Shown in pieces: positions 1 to 9,850 of a stretch of DNA of 64,000 bases. The notes below the pieces were generated by a model that searched no databases, was not told the DNA's origin, and saw only the letters and a program-made list of their open reading frames with translations. Positions within the stretch are counted from its first letter, which is position 1. Each line of letters begins with the position of its first letter. The DNA lies in contig JAISKC010000036.1 in assembly GCA_031261345.1 (NCBI GenBank), positions 1 through 64,000 on the forward strand, in the 5' to 3' direction. The position numbers and the translations under genes were made by a program. The DNA is from Eubacteriales Family XIII. Incertae Sedis bacterium. Its GTDB lineage: Bacteria; Bacillota; Clostridia; Peptostreptococcales; Anaerovoracaceae.

Positions 1-15
1 ATATCGTGAATTTTG

Positions 16-30
16 GGGTATATATATAGT
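16..30 (+). promoter_or_regulatory. Partial sigma-B-like promoter (-10 only)
   Basis: GGGTAT at 16-21 is followed by an alternating TA run, as in the three complete sigma-B-like promoters at 25899, 35819 and 56045. The expected -35 GTTT would lie just outside the window. It sits about 100 bases before the surface protein start at 124. The call rests on similarity to the other copies. Confidence 0.4.
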
Positions 31-123
31 ATAAGTTAATATAATGAAGGTCGCAAAATTTTCGATTATCATTTAGTAATGGTGTCAATTAAATTTAGTA
101 AAGAATAAGATGGGGGAAATCAA

Positions 124-3100
124 ATGAAGACAAACACAAATCGCACTCTGGGTCATAAAAGATGGCTGGCTGTATTTTTGACGGTAGTGATGACGCTAGG
201 TGTCATACTGCCGCAATTTGCTATGGCAACGGACAATAATCTGGAAGAAAATACCAAGGGGGGGGGTAGCCTCTGAGCAACTATCCGAACCCTCTGTCAT
301 TCCGGGCGAGCGAGCTTTTTCCGACAACATTGATAAGGACTGGATTGCGGGTCAAGCCCGCAAGGACAACAACAGCGACCTTGCCATTCCAACCCCCGAC
401 ACTTCTGTCATTCCGAGCCAGCGAGCTTTTTCCCTATTAAACGAACTTTCCCCCTTAAGTCTGCCAGATGGTAACGGTCTACAGAGTGTCATAGTCGGAA
501 CCGACGGTGGCGATATTGACTTGGTCACGCAAGGCGGGCCGAGCTCCAGTGCAACATTTTCATCCACTTCTGCAAACGCATATCCACTGCAGGTCATCGC
601 AAAATTTCCAACCGGCGCAACAATCACAGATAAAAAGGTTGAAGTGATTCTGCCTATGTCACTATTATGGTCAACAACCGGTACCGGTGTGGTCCAACTA
701 ACAGATAATCTCATAGGCGGTAATGCCGGCATCACCAATTCCACTCCTTGGACAGGTTATGGGACAACCATTCAACGTGGACGTGTCTATTCCGTCAAAG
801 GCACAGCGCAGGGTAGTGAGGTTTCTGCTCTTACGCTTAATTTGGCATTTGCGCGCAATGGTGCTGTGTGGAATCAGACACTATCCGATGATTCTAACAA
901 GTTAAAGGTAATTGTGTCGTGGAAAGACAATGGTACATCTCAGGCTGAAGAAGTATTTCTTGATTCTATTACTTTGGTAAATCGCAATAGTGAGTTGTAT
1001 TGGTACGGTCCACCGAATAATAGAAATGTACTTGCAGGAAGCAGTTACACTACGTCGCTAAATCCGGCAGGGTTTGGAGGATATTTTAATTCTTCTGAGA
1101 TAGGGCTGAATATAGCATACACTCCGGCTTCTACAAATACAGCACCTGCTGCATTGCCAACGATAACTATGGCAAATACAAACGGATGGATATTAAGTGG
1201 TGGAACTGGTGGAAACTATTTATTGAAAAATTATACACCAAGCACATTTCCAATGATTAATTACCTCCCACTTATCGTAAATCTCGAAAACGAGGGTATT
1301 TCTATTGAAGGCACGCCACAGGCGGGACTTCGTCCAGGCGATAAAGTAACAATAACAACTTCAAAAATTACAGTTGATGCTTATGATGGAATTTCACTAG
1401 AAACTGAAGGTGGGATATCTTGGACGTACACCATAATTGATGATAGCGAAGCTGTTTCAATTACTAATCCTGCTAATTGGACTCGATTTGTCTCGAGAGG
1501 ATCAAGCGCTGAGAATTTATATTCATTTAGTATTTTAAATAATGGTGGCGACAGCAAGGAAAAAGAGCTTACGCTTAATTTTTCAAATGCTATTGGCACA
1601 GTTGGGGTTTCACCCTCCCTTATGTATCTACCATGTCAAAACGGTTATGAGGTTACAGTAATACAATACAAATTAGTGGGAGATAGCGAGTTCAAAACAC
1701 TAAACGGCTCGTGGACAGGAGATACTTCAAACAAAATTCGATTAACCATCGAGGATTTCGATTTATTAACTGATACAGACTACCTAAAAGAAATAAAATA
1801 TATTATAGGTTCTATACCGGCATTTACATCCTTTTCAGAATCTGGGCAACTGTATGGCAAATGGTTAAATGATTCAATAACTACATCAACAATTAGTGCA
1901 ACGCTTCATAATACAGATGGAAGTCTACCGGATTATACCTATGCGAGCATTGGTAATACTTTGGATAAAAATACCGCGCCAGTAAGTGGTTCGTATCTTG
2001 GTTCGCAAGCAGTTAATGCTGGCTCATCACTCGACTTTTCTTTTGATTACAATATTAATAGTGGTAATTTGTTTATGAGAAAATCTGGTTCAATCAGCAA
2101 ACCAGTATTCTATATCAGAAATGAAAGTGGTGGCACTCTTGATATTGATTCAATAAAAATTACGCAGCTTAATGGAAATATCAATATCACCGAACAATGT
2201 ACAATTACTGATATGGGGATATTTTCTGGTGCTTATGTTTATAAAGTGGATACTTCCACCGTAACAAGCAATGGTGGAAAAGACGCAACAATTAGTAGCG
2301 CACCATACGAGTATGATTCCAGTGGAAACATAGTTTTTGATCCAACATATTCAATGAGAATCAGTTATAAAATTAATACAGTTTCGTCTACACTTGGTGG
2401 TACATATAATTATCAGAATATGTTACTGTTAGCCAATGAGGATGCAACAACGGTCTTATCTGCAGGCACTGCCGCAACAAAGACTAATGGGACGTTTGGG
2501 TTAAACGGTGTTGACACACAACCGTTAATAGTATCGGCGTGGGCTTCAACTTATACCATCAACCCCAAACTGGACGCAATAGTAGGCTCTGATGGTAAGC
2601 AGTCAAATGAGAGCGAGGGTGCATATGCTAACGGTGTGACTCTTAAGGCTGATGACACTACTGATGTCAATATCCGCACTTCGCTAATCAATCCATCAGG
2701 GACTACAGTTAATGGGATGGACGTGCTTATACCTATTCCCAAGAAAGACGAGAGTTGGGGCGCACTGATGAAGGGTAGTAAATCCACCTTTGATTTTGAT
2801 ATGGTTCTAAAAGAAGCCATCGCCAATCCCGACCCGAGTACATTCACTATCAAGTATGGTACTATCGCGCCTACCGATAACGCAACATTTCTTCAAGCTG
2901 CTTCATGGGAGACGTATAATTCGCTACATGCAGAGGACTACAATTGCATTCGCATCATCGGTACAAATATCGCATATAACGATGTGGGCGCTGATGCGGC
3001 AGAGAAGCTTGCAAACAATACCCACCCATTTGTGATGACGCTCGAAGTTCCCTACGACGAGGATGTCCCTGATGGTTCACTTGATAGTTGGGCGTCATAC

Positions 3101-5236
3101 TACTTCGAAGACCTCACCATCTCCGGTACAGGAGTAGGCTCCGGTGTATATCAGAAGTGGCAGCAGGGTAGTACCATTTCCGTGACCACCGCCTTCGGTC
3201 AACTCGGCGGTACTATCTGGCTTGATACAAGCCTTGATGGTTCATATGACGCTACGAAAGAAACAAAGCTCGACCCAAAAGATAACTGGGAAGTTTTTGC
3301 CTATCTGACATCGAAGTTCGATACTACATCGTTTGTAGCAGATCCGGCAACATATGTTGCTGATGTCAACGACAAGAGCAAGGTTTCTACATATATCTTA
3401 GAAGGTAGTGCGACATCAGATAGCGATGGCAACTATCTTATGAAACTTCTTAACAGAGGTCTCGGATATACTTTGGTCGCTGTAAACCAAGACACTTCTT
3501 CCTTTAGATATACCACGACCGGTAGCAGCGCGTCATTGCCTAATATGGCATTTAGCGAGATATCGCTTACGGATACTACAGGTTTAGAGCCTGTTACGAC
3601 TTACCCGGCGGCTACTTTGTCCGGTAGCATTCCCGGACATCACATCTTTGATCCTGCCAAGAATCCTGATAGCATAGGTCTCTACGACATCGGACTTCTG
3701 CCAATACCTGCATACTCATATGCTGTGCATTACGATTCAGCGGGCGGGACACCCTTTATCATTTTGGATCAGACGGCAATTTGGACCGACAATAATCTAT
3801 TGCCTACCGTTACGCCTGAAAGAACAGGCTACACATTTGCAAGATGGGACGTGACAAGTGGCGGAGCAGGCACGGATGTGAAAAACACGCACATCTATGG
3901 CTCGATTGCATCCGATGATACAAATGGAACAGCTATCATGCTGACTGCGAGATGGAGGCTCAACAATTACTCAGTCACCTATCATCTTGGCGGGAATTCC
4001 GTCACCAATCCCAATGATGGCAAGACTAGCTATACTATTGAGGACGCTAACTACACGCTCTGTGCACCTTCTCGCATAGGCTATACCTTCGGCGGCTGGT
4101 ACACGGACGCGGGACTCAGTAATGCGGCTACTACTCCTGCTATCACGAAGGGTAGCACTACCGGCAATCTTGATTTCTACGCCAAGTGGAATATCAAGAA
4201 ATATAGTGTTACATTCACAGCTGGTACGGGCGGCTCGCTCTCGGGGCAGACCGCTTTCACAGGGATAGATCATGGCACACTTTGGTCGGCTGTGGGTGGC
4301 ACAGGTATCACTGTTCCTACACCGGTTCCTGCTGATTCTCACTATAGTTTCGACAAGTGGACGGCGGCTCTTCCTTCGGGGACATTTTCCATCACAGGCG
4401 ACTCTACCTACACTGCGAGTTTCAAGCTCGATAGCCACACGTTGACTTATCATGGCAATGGGCATACTTCGGGCGAGGCTCCGAGCGTTGTCACTCGCAC
4501 TCATGGAGGTCAGGCTGTCATCGGCGATGCGAATACACTCTCGAGAAATGGTTATACTTTCCTTGGTTGGGCGGAGAGTGCTGAGGCTGCATCAGCAACG
4601 TATGTAGGCGGAGAAAGCCTTAGCCTTACTGACAATATGACACTCTATGCCGTTTGGAAGCAGAATGAGGTGGTAGTGGAACCGCCGAAAGAACCGCCGG
4701 TCGTGAATGATTCGACTCCGGAGCCAATCACGAAGACGGAAGTTGTCGAAGAGCCAATCGAGCCCGAATCGGTCAATCCGGCCGCGCAAATCTCTCCAAA
4801 AGAGGCGATGATTGCTGCCGCGGGAGCCGCGGGGATACCACTCCTTCCGGGCGGAATTCCTCTGGTTGCACCGAATGGGATAGCCTCATGGGCACTCCTT
4901 GACCTGCTTCTGGCGATTGCCGATGTCGTGTTCGCCATTTTCTACATCATCAAGGCGAGCAGAAGGAGGAAAAACGAGGAGAGCGACCTTTATTATGAGC
5001 ATGACAGAGACGAAGAAAAGAGCGTGAAACCTCTGTGGCTAGCGACTTCAATAATCCTCGCGGTCATATCGGTGATCATCTTTGTCCTCACACAGGACAT
5101 GAGCTTGCCGATGGTCCTCGCCGACGTGTGGACGATAGTGCTGGCACTCATCTTCGCTGCGGAGCTGATAGCCTCCAAGTTGGCGTTCCCAAGAAAGGAC
5201 GAAAACGAAAAGGATTCATCCGCCATGGCTTACTAG
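124..5236 (+). CDS. Giant surface protein 1, phase-variable, OFF as written
   Basis: A start at 124 with GGGGGA upstream gives a classic signal peptide: positive residues, a hydrophobic core at about residues 14-30, and an AMA cleavage site near residue 35. This frame ends at a TGA at 274. The mature protein is open in another frame to 5236. A run of nine G at 258-266 separates them; eight or eleven G would fuse them into a product of about 1703 residues. The mature part starts with GGVASEQL, then a Ser/Thr-rich adhesin-like body. Listeria-Bacteroides (InlB-type) repeats lie at about 3720-4660, with GYTF and GGW/GW motifs. The C-terminus has a Pro-rich linker and three membrane helices (about 4880-4960, 5035-5090, 5105-5175) instead of LPXTG. 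The C-terminus and the junction are shared with the gene at 35926. The exact ligand or role is unknown. An assembly error in the G run is possible, but the same design occurs twice. Confidence 0.85.
258..266 (+). repeat. G9 tract, putative phase-variation switch 1
   Basis: Nine G follow AA (codon AAG). With nine G, the signal-peptide frame reads into TGA at 274-276. With ten G it reads TAG at once. With eight or eleven G it enters the long frame as GTA GCC TCT GAG. The downstream bases therefore stop both wrong frames within about 10 nt. Homopolymeric G tracts are a known substrate of slipped-strand mispairing. Confidence 0.8.
295..433. repeat. In-frame palindromic repeat-element copies in surface protein 1
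   Basis: Two 28-bp direct copies at 295-322 and 406-433 match at 26 of 28 positions and both encode SVIP..RAFS. Between them, 342-362 is the reverse complement, with one mismatch, of 63965-63985 at the other end of the window. This shows a dispersed palindromic repeat family inserted into the coding region just after the G tract and translated in frame. The second surface protein has related TGTCATTCCGG units at the same place. Confidence 0.7.
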
Positions 5237-5244
5237 TTGGGTTG

Positions 5245-5580
5245 CTATGGCTTTATTCCTATTTTTTTGATTGAATCTATGTAGGTGCTCAGGACGCCTA
5301 CATGGGCGAAATATGACGTCGAGGTGCCCACCTGTTTTCTCTGAACGAGTCCGGAGGTGACGAGTTTTGATAAATGCTGCGATACAGTCGCCTGCGAGTA
5401 GCCCGTGAGCGAAACGAGGTCTTTTCCTATGACCGTTTTGCCCGAGGTGTTCTGAGAGAGAATATGCCGAAACATAAGTATGCGTGCCGGATGTGCCAGT
5501 GCATCGGACACCTTTGCAGTGTCTAAAAGGTCCTCTTCCGAAAGGACGGCGTCGGTGAAATCTTCGGTTCTTATTCTCAT
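5245..5580 (-). CDS. ArsR-family winged-helix regulator
   Basis: This 111-residue protein has the small ArsR/SmtB fold: a DALAHPARILMFRHIL first helix, then a helix-turn-helix with TGYSQATVSQHLSKL, then a wing ending in GLVQRKQVG. It lacks the usual ELCVCDL metal-binding motif, so the ligand cannot be read off. It is divergent from the CDF transporter at 5707, and a 14-bp perfect palindrome lies between them, so it most likely controls that gene and itself. It is convergent with surface protein 1, ending 8 bp from it. Confidence 0.8.
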   Translation of the reverse strand: MRIRTEDFTDAVLSEEDLLDTAKVSDALAHPARILMFRHILSQNTSGKTVIGKDLVSLTGYSQATVSQHLSKLVTSGLVQRKQVGTSTSYFAHVGVLSTYIDSIKKIGIKP

Positions 5581-5662
5581 GAAATGTTCATTCCCTAAAT
5601 TTTATCGTCTATCGCAAATTGACTATATTAAATTACATTATAACACGACTGTTTCCATATGC

Positions 5663-5696
5663 TATAATAATATTTCGTATATATTTCGTACGAAAT
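5663..5696 (+). promoter_or_regulatory. Promoter -10 and palindromic operator of the CDF gene
   Basis: TATAAT lies at 5663-5668. A perfect 14-bp palindrome, ATTTCGTACGAAAT, lies at 5683-5696, just before the CDF start, with a half site (TTTCGTA) at 5673-5679. The position over the predicted transcription start fits a repressor operator, most simply for the divergent ArsR protein. Confidence 0.6.
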
Positions 5697-5706
5697 AGGA
5701 AAACAA

Positions 5707-6885
5707 ATGACAAATTTACTGGAAAAACTCTTTATAAGAAATCAAGAAGGTCTGAGCTCGCAGAAATTGCGCAGAGCCTACGGCATGCTCTCCGGCGGAG
5801 TCGGCATCGCCTTGAATTTGCTTCTCGGCGTTTTCAAAGCTATCCTCGGCATAATCACGGGAAGCATGGCAATTTTGGCCGACGCCATAAACAACATTAC
5901 CGATGCTGCGTCGTCGGTCGCAACCATCATCGGCTTCAGAATCGCCGCAAAGGGGAGCGACGAGGAGCACCCATTCGGCCACGCGAGAGCCGAGTATATG
6001 ACGGGTGTAGTCGTGTCGGCGATGGTCATATTGGTCGGCGTCAAACTCATCGAAACCTCCTATGACAAGGTCATGCACCCCACGGAAATGCAGGAAAACA
6101 ATCTCGTGATACTGTTCCTGATCATCTTCCTGTTCGCAAAATTGTGGCTGTACATGTTCAACAGGGGGCTCGGAAAAAAGATAGATTCGAGCACGCTCAA
6201 GGCGACCGCAATCGACAGCCGAAACGACGCTATCACGACCGGCGTGGTGCTACTTTCCATCGTTATTTACCGGACGACCGGCCTGAACATCGATGGCTGG
6301 GTGGGGCTCGCCGTCGCGGTCTTCATCATTTACTCGGGGCTGACGCTCGTGAAAGAAACCGCGGCTCCATTACTGGGTCAGGCGCCCGATGCCGAGACCA
6401 TCAGCGGAATTGAGTCGATAATAGATGCCTATGATGAAGTACTCGGGTGGCATGAATTAGTAATCCACGATTATGGGCCGGGGAACGTTTTCGCTTCCGT
6501 TCACGTGGAGGTTGACGCGGCCGAGGATATTTCAATTTCGCATGACATGATAGACAACATCGAGCAGGAGGCGCGCGAGCAGCTCTCGATAAATCTCGTC
6601 GTCCACATGGATCCGATCGACAAGGGAAACCCCGAGGTGGAATTGCTCAGAAGTAGTCTGGACGCCGCTTTGAGTGCGCTCGACTTCGTGGTCGGAATAC
6701 ACGACCTCAGAATAGTGAAAGGTCCGACGCACACAAACGTCATATTTGACACGATGATCACGCATGGGGACAAGGCGGCGAAAGGAACTGCCGTGAGGGA
6801 CTTGGCGAAAAGAGAGCTCCTGAAGCTCGATCCGCACTATAAGGCGGTTGTGAATATAGATTTGGATTATTCACCTGAAAGGTGA
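5707..6885 (+). CDS. Cation diffusion facilitator (CDF) metal transporter
   Basis: This 392-residue membrane protein should export a divalent metal ion in exchange for protons. About six helices are visible in residues 25-225. The CDF metal-site motifs are present: LADAINNITD in helix 2, HPFGHARAEY after it, and AIDSRNDA in helix 5. The C-terminal half is soluble with His-rich stretches (GWHELVIHDYGPG) typical of the CDF cytoplasmic dimer domain, and is longer than in the smallest family members. AGGAAAACAA precedes the ATG. The divergent ArsR gene and its operator suggest metal-responsive control. The metal (Zn, Mn, Fe or Co) cannot be assigned from sequence. Confidence 0.9.
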   Translation: MTNLLEKLFIRNQEGLSSQKLRRAYGMLSGGVGIALNLLLGVFKAILGIITGSMAILADAINNITDAASSVATIIGFRIAAKGSDEEHPFGHARAEYMTGVVVSAMVILVGVKLIETSYDKVMHPTEMQENNLVILFLIIFLFAKLWLYMFNRGLGKKIDSSTLKATAIDSRNDAITTGVVLLSIVIYRTTGLNIDGWVGLAVAVFIIYSGLTLVKETAAPLLGQAPDAETISGIESIIDAYDEVLGWHELVIHDYGPGNVFASVHVEVDAAEDISISHDMIDNIEQEAREQLSINLVVHMDPIDKGNPEVELLRSSLDAALSALDFVVGIHDLRIVKGPTHTNVIFDTMITHGDKAAKGTAVRDLAKRELLKLDPHYKAVVNIDLDYSPER

Positions 6886-6936
6886 TTCACGTAGTGTGCC
6901 TGAAAGGTGATTCACGCAATGTGTCCGAAAGGTAGG
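6874..6936 (+). repeat. 25-bp tandem repeat, 2.5 copies
   Basis: A 25-bp unit (CCTGAAAGGTGATTCAC...) at 6874-6898 is repeated at 6899-6923 with two changes, followed by a partial third copy. It overlaps the CDF stop codon. The last copy supplies the AAAGGTAGG ribosome binding site of the ABC gene at 6942, so the duplication seems to have pushed the two genes apart. Confidence 0.75.
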
Positions 6937-6941
6937 AAAAA

Positions 6942-7952
6942 ATGATAGAAGTTAGAAATCTTGAAAAAAGTTTTGGCGAGAAGAAAGTCCTGAAAGGTCT
7001 CAGCTTCACGGCGAGGGAAGGTCGGGCTTACGGCTTTCTGGGCAGGAATGGCGCCGGAAAGACGACCACAATCCGCGTCCTCATGAACATTTTCAGGGAG
7101 GACGGCGGCGAGGCGCTCATAAACGGTGTGCCCGCCTACAAGGAATCCCGAGCTATTGGCTATCTTCCCGAGGAGCGGGGGCTCTACCCGAAAAAGACGA
7201 TAAGGGAGCAGGTTCGCTATCTCGGGCAGCTCAAGGGTTTTTCCGCGTCCGAAGCTGAGAAGCTCGCCGTAGAAAAGCTCGAAGAAATGGCAGCGACAGA
7301 ATATCTGGACAAGAAATTGAACACGCTGTCAAAGGGAAATCAGCAGAAAATTCAACTTGCGGTTGCACTCATCGGCGATCCTGACATCGTCATTTTGGAC
7401 GAACCGTTCTCCGGTCTCGATCCTATCAACGCTCAGATGCTGAAAGCGGCGGTTAGAAGGCAGGTGGACATGGGAAAGACGGTTTTGTTCTCCAGTCATC
7501 AGATGTCGCAGGTCGAGGAATTTTGCGACGAAATCTGCATCATTGATGACGGACGAGCCGTTCTTGAAGGAAATCTCGCGGAGATAAAAAGAGGATATTC
7601 GAGGGACAGGGTATATATCGAAGCTGAGCCCGGGCATGACGGTAAGTTGGCTGCAGTGCTCGGCATGTTTGCAGGTGCTGAATCAAACGAGCGAGTGATA
7701 CCTCGGGGGGACGCCTTCATTTACACTCTCGGCGGCGAAGGTGAAAGTATAAAGGATTCAAAACTCGAGCTGCTTAGGACGCTTGAAGAGCAGAATGTGG
7801 GGATAGACAAGTTTCAGGTGGTTGAGCCCACACTTGAAGATATATTTGTTGAGAAAGTGGGGGTTTCTTCCGTGGTTGATCCTGCTACCGAAGCAGAAGA
7901 TAACGAAAATACCAAATCCAAAAGAGGCTTGTTCGGGAGGAAAAAGGCATGA
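6942..7952 (+). CDS. ABC transporter ATP-binding protein, NatA-like
   Basis: This ATPase of 336 residues should energise the permease encoded next. It shows Walker A GRNGAGKTTT (about residues 34-43), an ABC signature variant LSKGNQQK, Walker B VILDEPFSGLDP, and the H-loop FSSHQMSQVEEFCD. The C-terminal 100 residues resemble the extension found on NatA-type ATPases. Its stop overlaps the start of the permease gene at 7949, indicating translational coupling. Family knowledge suggests export of sodium, peptides or toxic compounds; the substrate is not readable. Confidence 0.9.
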   Translation: MIEVRNLEKSFGEKKVLKGLSFTAREGRAYGFLGRNGAGKTTTIRVLMNIFREDGGEALINGVPAYKESRAIGYLPEERGLYPKKTIREQVRYLGQLKGFSASEAEKLAVEKLEEMAATEYLDKKLNTLSKGNQQKIQLAVALIGDPDIVILDEPFSGLDPINAQMLKAAVRRQVDMGKTVLFSSHQMSQVEEFCDEICIIDDGRAVLEGNLAEIKRGYSRDRVYIEAEPGHDGKLAAVLGMFAGAESNERVIPRGDAFIYTLGGEGESIKDSKLELLRTLEEQNVGIDKFQVVEPTLEDIFVEKVGVSSVVDPATEAEDNENTKSKRGLFGRKKA

Positions 7953-9217
7953 AGAGAACAGGAATAATTATCAAATTTGAATATCTCGGATACGTCAAGG
8001 CAAAATCTTTCGTCATTACTACGTTGATATTTGCCATTCTACTTCTTTTGGCTACAAGCATACCGAGCTTTGCGGGGCTACTTTCGGGCACTGCGGAGAA
8101 GGTAACGGGCGGAGAGTCTAAGGCCGTCGTGTTGCTCGGGCCAAACGTTTTCGACAAATCCAGCGGGCAGGGATTGGAGGCCGAATATCTGGGCGCCCTG
8201 ACAAAAGGGACAAAATGGACAGATGGAAATGCGAAAAAAATCAAGCAGGAAGACCTAAAGGGTCTTGTCGAAGAAAATGATTACGACTTCGCCTTCTACT
8301 ACGACGGCGGAACGGATTATGACTATTATGCTAGGGGGGACAACCTCGGTGCTTACGATCAAGTCGCGGTTTTGGACGCTCTGGTAACTGAGGCGGCAAA
8401 AGAGGAAGCACTTTTGGGCGTGCCGGAGGACGTAAGAAATGATGTTGAGGAAATATCGGGAATAACCGCGAGCTGCAACCTGATTTCCATAGGAGGTGAG
8501 GCAGGCGACAACTTCTGGATTTGCTACGTCTTCGCCATGTTCCTATATTTTGTGTTGATGATGTACGGCAATTTTGTCACAAGCTCGGTCGTTACCGAAA
8601 AGACGTCAAAGACGATGGAACTTCTCATTACTGCCGCGAAGCCAATCGAACTGATGATGGGGAAAGTCTTCGGCGTAGGCCTCGCCGCCCTCACGCAGGT
8701 CGGCTTCATCATCCTCTCGGTGGGCACAGGCCTCGCCCTGAATCTGGACAAATGGAAGGAATTCCAACCGGGCATCTGGAGCCTGCTTACGGAATCCAAG
8801 CTTTCCATCTCCTTGGTCGTTTTCGCCGTGGTACTTTTCCTGCTCGGCTACTTCTTCTACGCCTTCATCTATGCCGCCCTAGGGTCAACGGTGAGTAAGC
8901 CGGAGGAAGCCGCGACCGTGACGGTATTGCCGATAATGCTCTTGATCGCCGCCTTCCTGCTGTCATTCCTCTCGTTTGGCCTCAACAAGGCAATAGTCGC
9001 TGTCCTATCTTATATCCCGCCGTTCACGCCCTTCATCATGATGAACAGGTATGTCAGAGGCGACGCAGGACTCACGTCGATGCTCATCGGTATCGCAGTC
9101 CTCTTCGCCGGTGTCATGCTCGTCGCGTGGGTCGCCGCAAAGATATACAGGGTAGGCGTCATGATGTACGGGAAGCCGATGGGCCTCGTCTCGCTGATCA
9201 AAACAATGCGCCAGTAA
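7949..9217 (+). CDS. ABC-2 type permease, NatB-like
   Basis: This is a 422-residue membrane subunit with one N-terminal helix (about 22-45), a large extracytoplasmic loop (about 50-185), then five or six helices clustered in residues 190-405. The segment TSSVVTEKTSKTMELLITAA is the conserved cytoplasmic helix of ABC-2 permeases such as NatB, which contacts the ATPase. It overlaps the ATPase gene by 4 bp and ends at a strong terminator, so the pair forms one exporter operon. Confidence 0.88.
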   Translation: MKRTGIIIKFEYLGYVKAKSFVITTLIFAILLLLATSIPSFAGLLSGTAEKVTGGESKAVVLLGPNVFDKSSGQGLEAEYLGALTKGTKWTDGNAKKIKQEDLKGLVEENDYDFAFYYDGGTDYDYYARGDNLGAYDQVAVLDALVTEAAKEEALLGVPEDVRNDVEEISGITASCNLISIGGEAGDNFWICYVFAMFLYFVLMMYGNFVTSSVVTEKTSKTMELLITAAKPIELMMGKVFGVGLAALTQVGFIILSVGTGLALNLDKWKEFQPGIWSLLTESKLSISLVVFAVVLFLLGYFFYAFIYAALGSTVSKPEEAATVTVLPIMLLIAAFLLSFLSFGLNKAIVAVLSYIPPFTPFIMMNRYVRGDAGLTSMLIGIAVLFAGVMLVAWVAAKIYRVGVMMYGKPMGLVSLIKTMRQ

Positions 9218-9220
9218 TAA

Positions 9221-9254
9221 AAAAAGGCCCGTAGAATAACCTACGAGCCTTTTT
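9221..9254. terminator. Bidirectional intrinsic terminator
   Basis: AAAAAGGC..CGTAG, a 6-base loop and CTACG.GCCTTTT form a stem with A and T runs on both sides. It ends the ABC operon. Before the element inserted it would also have ended tRNA-Lys on the minus strand. Confidence 0.85.
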
Positions 9255-9301
9255 GGTACACCGTCAGGGTCTCGAACCCTGGACACCCTGATTAAGAGTC
9301 A
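9254..9301 (-). repeat. Left att repeat, 3' fragment of tRNA-Lys
   Basis: This is 48 of 48 identical to 25729-25776. It carries the CCA end, acceptor strand, T arm, variable loop and the anticodon-loop side of tRNA-Lys, but the 5' half is missing, so it is an attachment-site copy and not a gene. Confidence 0.9.
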
Positions 9302-9332
9302 AAAAATTCTGTAAGAGAATGGATTTGGTATT

Positions 9333-9366
9333 AACTTCCGTTTCGCTTTGAAGACGGAAGTTTTTA
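9333..9366 (+). terminator. Intrinsic terminator at the element's left end
   Basis: AACTTCCGT and ACGGAAGTT form a 9-bp perfect stem followed by T residues. It lies between the left att repeat and the first element gene, and could insulate the element from upstream transcription. Confidence 0.75.
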
Positions 9367-9397
9367 TTTCGTGCGGAAATGCGGAAAGGAGAAGTTA

Positions 9398-9847
9398 ATG
9401 ACAATAGGAACCATGATTTGCAAGGAATGCGGAAAGGTATTTGTGGGGGAGGTTGAAACCTACGATTATGTATGTTTTTCTTGCAGGAAAAAGAAACAGG
9501 ATTCCCAGGCGAAGGCTCCGCCAGCGAAAGGAAAAAAGCGGCGGTATGTTTATAACGCGAAGGGAAAGATTGCTGCCGAGAAAGTGAGCAACATTCCTAC
9601 CAAAAAGAAGAAGAGAAACGATAAAAAAAGTAAACTTTTGAACTCTGAAAACCGTTCAAATTTCAACGAAAACGGACAAGGTGGAAATCATTTCCCCCAG
9701 ACCAAAACGAGAGACGTTGTTGGAGAAGACTACGAACTCGAAAATAAGATACATACAAAGGCTGCTGAGGGCAATCAAATAGCCCAGCAGCTTGAAAAGT
9801 TACTTCCAACTTTGAAGTTGGAAGCTGATAAAACACAGGAGGACTAA
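9398..9847 (+). CDS. Zinc-ribbon protein of the element
   Basis: This small basic protein of 149 residues has an N-terminal zinc ribbon with two CxxC pairs (CKEC and CFSC, about residues 8-29). A long Lys-rich, probably disordered region and a helical tail follow. The start at 9398 has AAAGGAG at good spacing; a GTG at 9371 is also in frame but less likely. It is the first gene of the element and lies 3 bp before parA. A nucleic-acid-binding role in replication or control is an inference. I do not recognise a named family. Confidence 0.7.
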   Translation: MTIGTMICKECGKVFVGEVETYDYVCFSCRKKKQDSQAKAPPAKGKKRRYVYNAKGKIAAEKVSNIPTKKKKRNDKKSKLLNSENRSNFNENGQGGNHFPQTKTRDVVGEDYELENKIHTKAAEGNQIAQQLEKLLPTLKLEADKTQED

Positions 9848-9850
9848 GAA

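Noticed and set aside
3971..4504. Long minus-strand ORF in surface gene 1
   Set aside because: Shadow of the coding strand: no ribosome binding site, no family, Arg/Ser-rich composition.
4660..5236. LPXTG sortase motif in the surface proteins
   Set aside because: The LPGG-type sequence is not followed by a single helix and charged tail but by three helices; not a sortase signal.
9254..9301. A second tRNA-Lys
   Set aside because: Only the 3' 48 bases are present; it is the att duplication.
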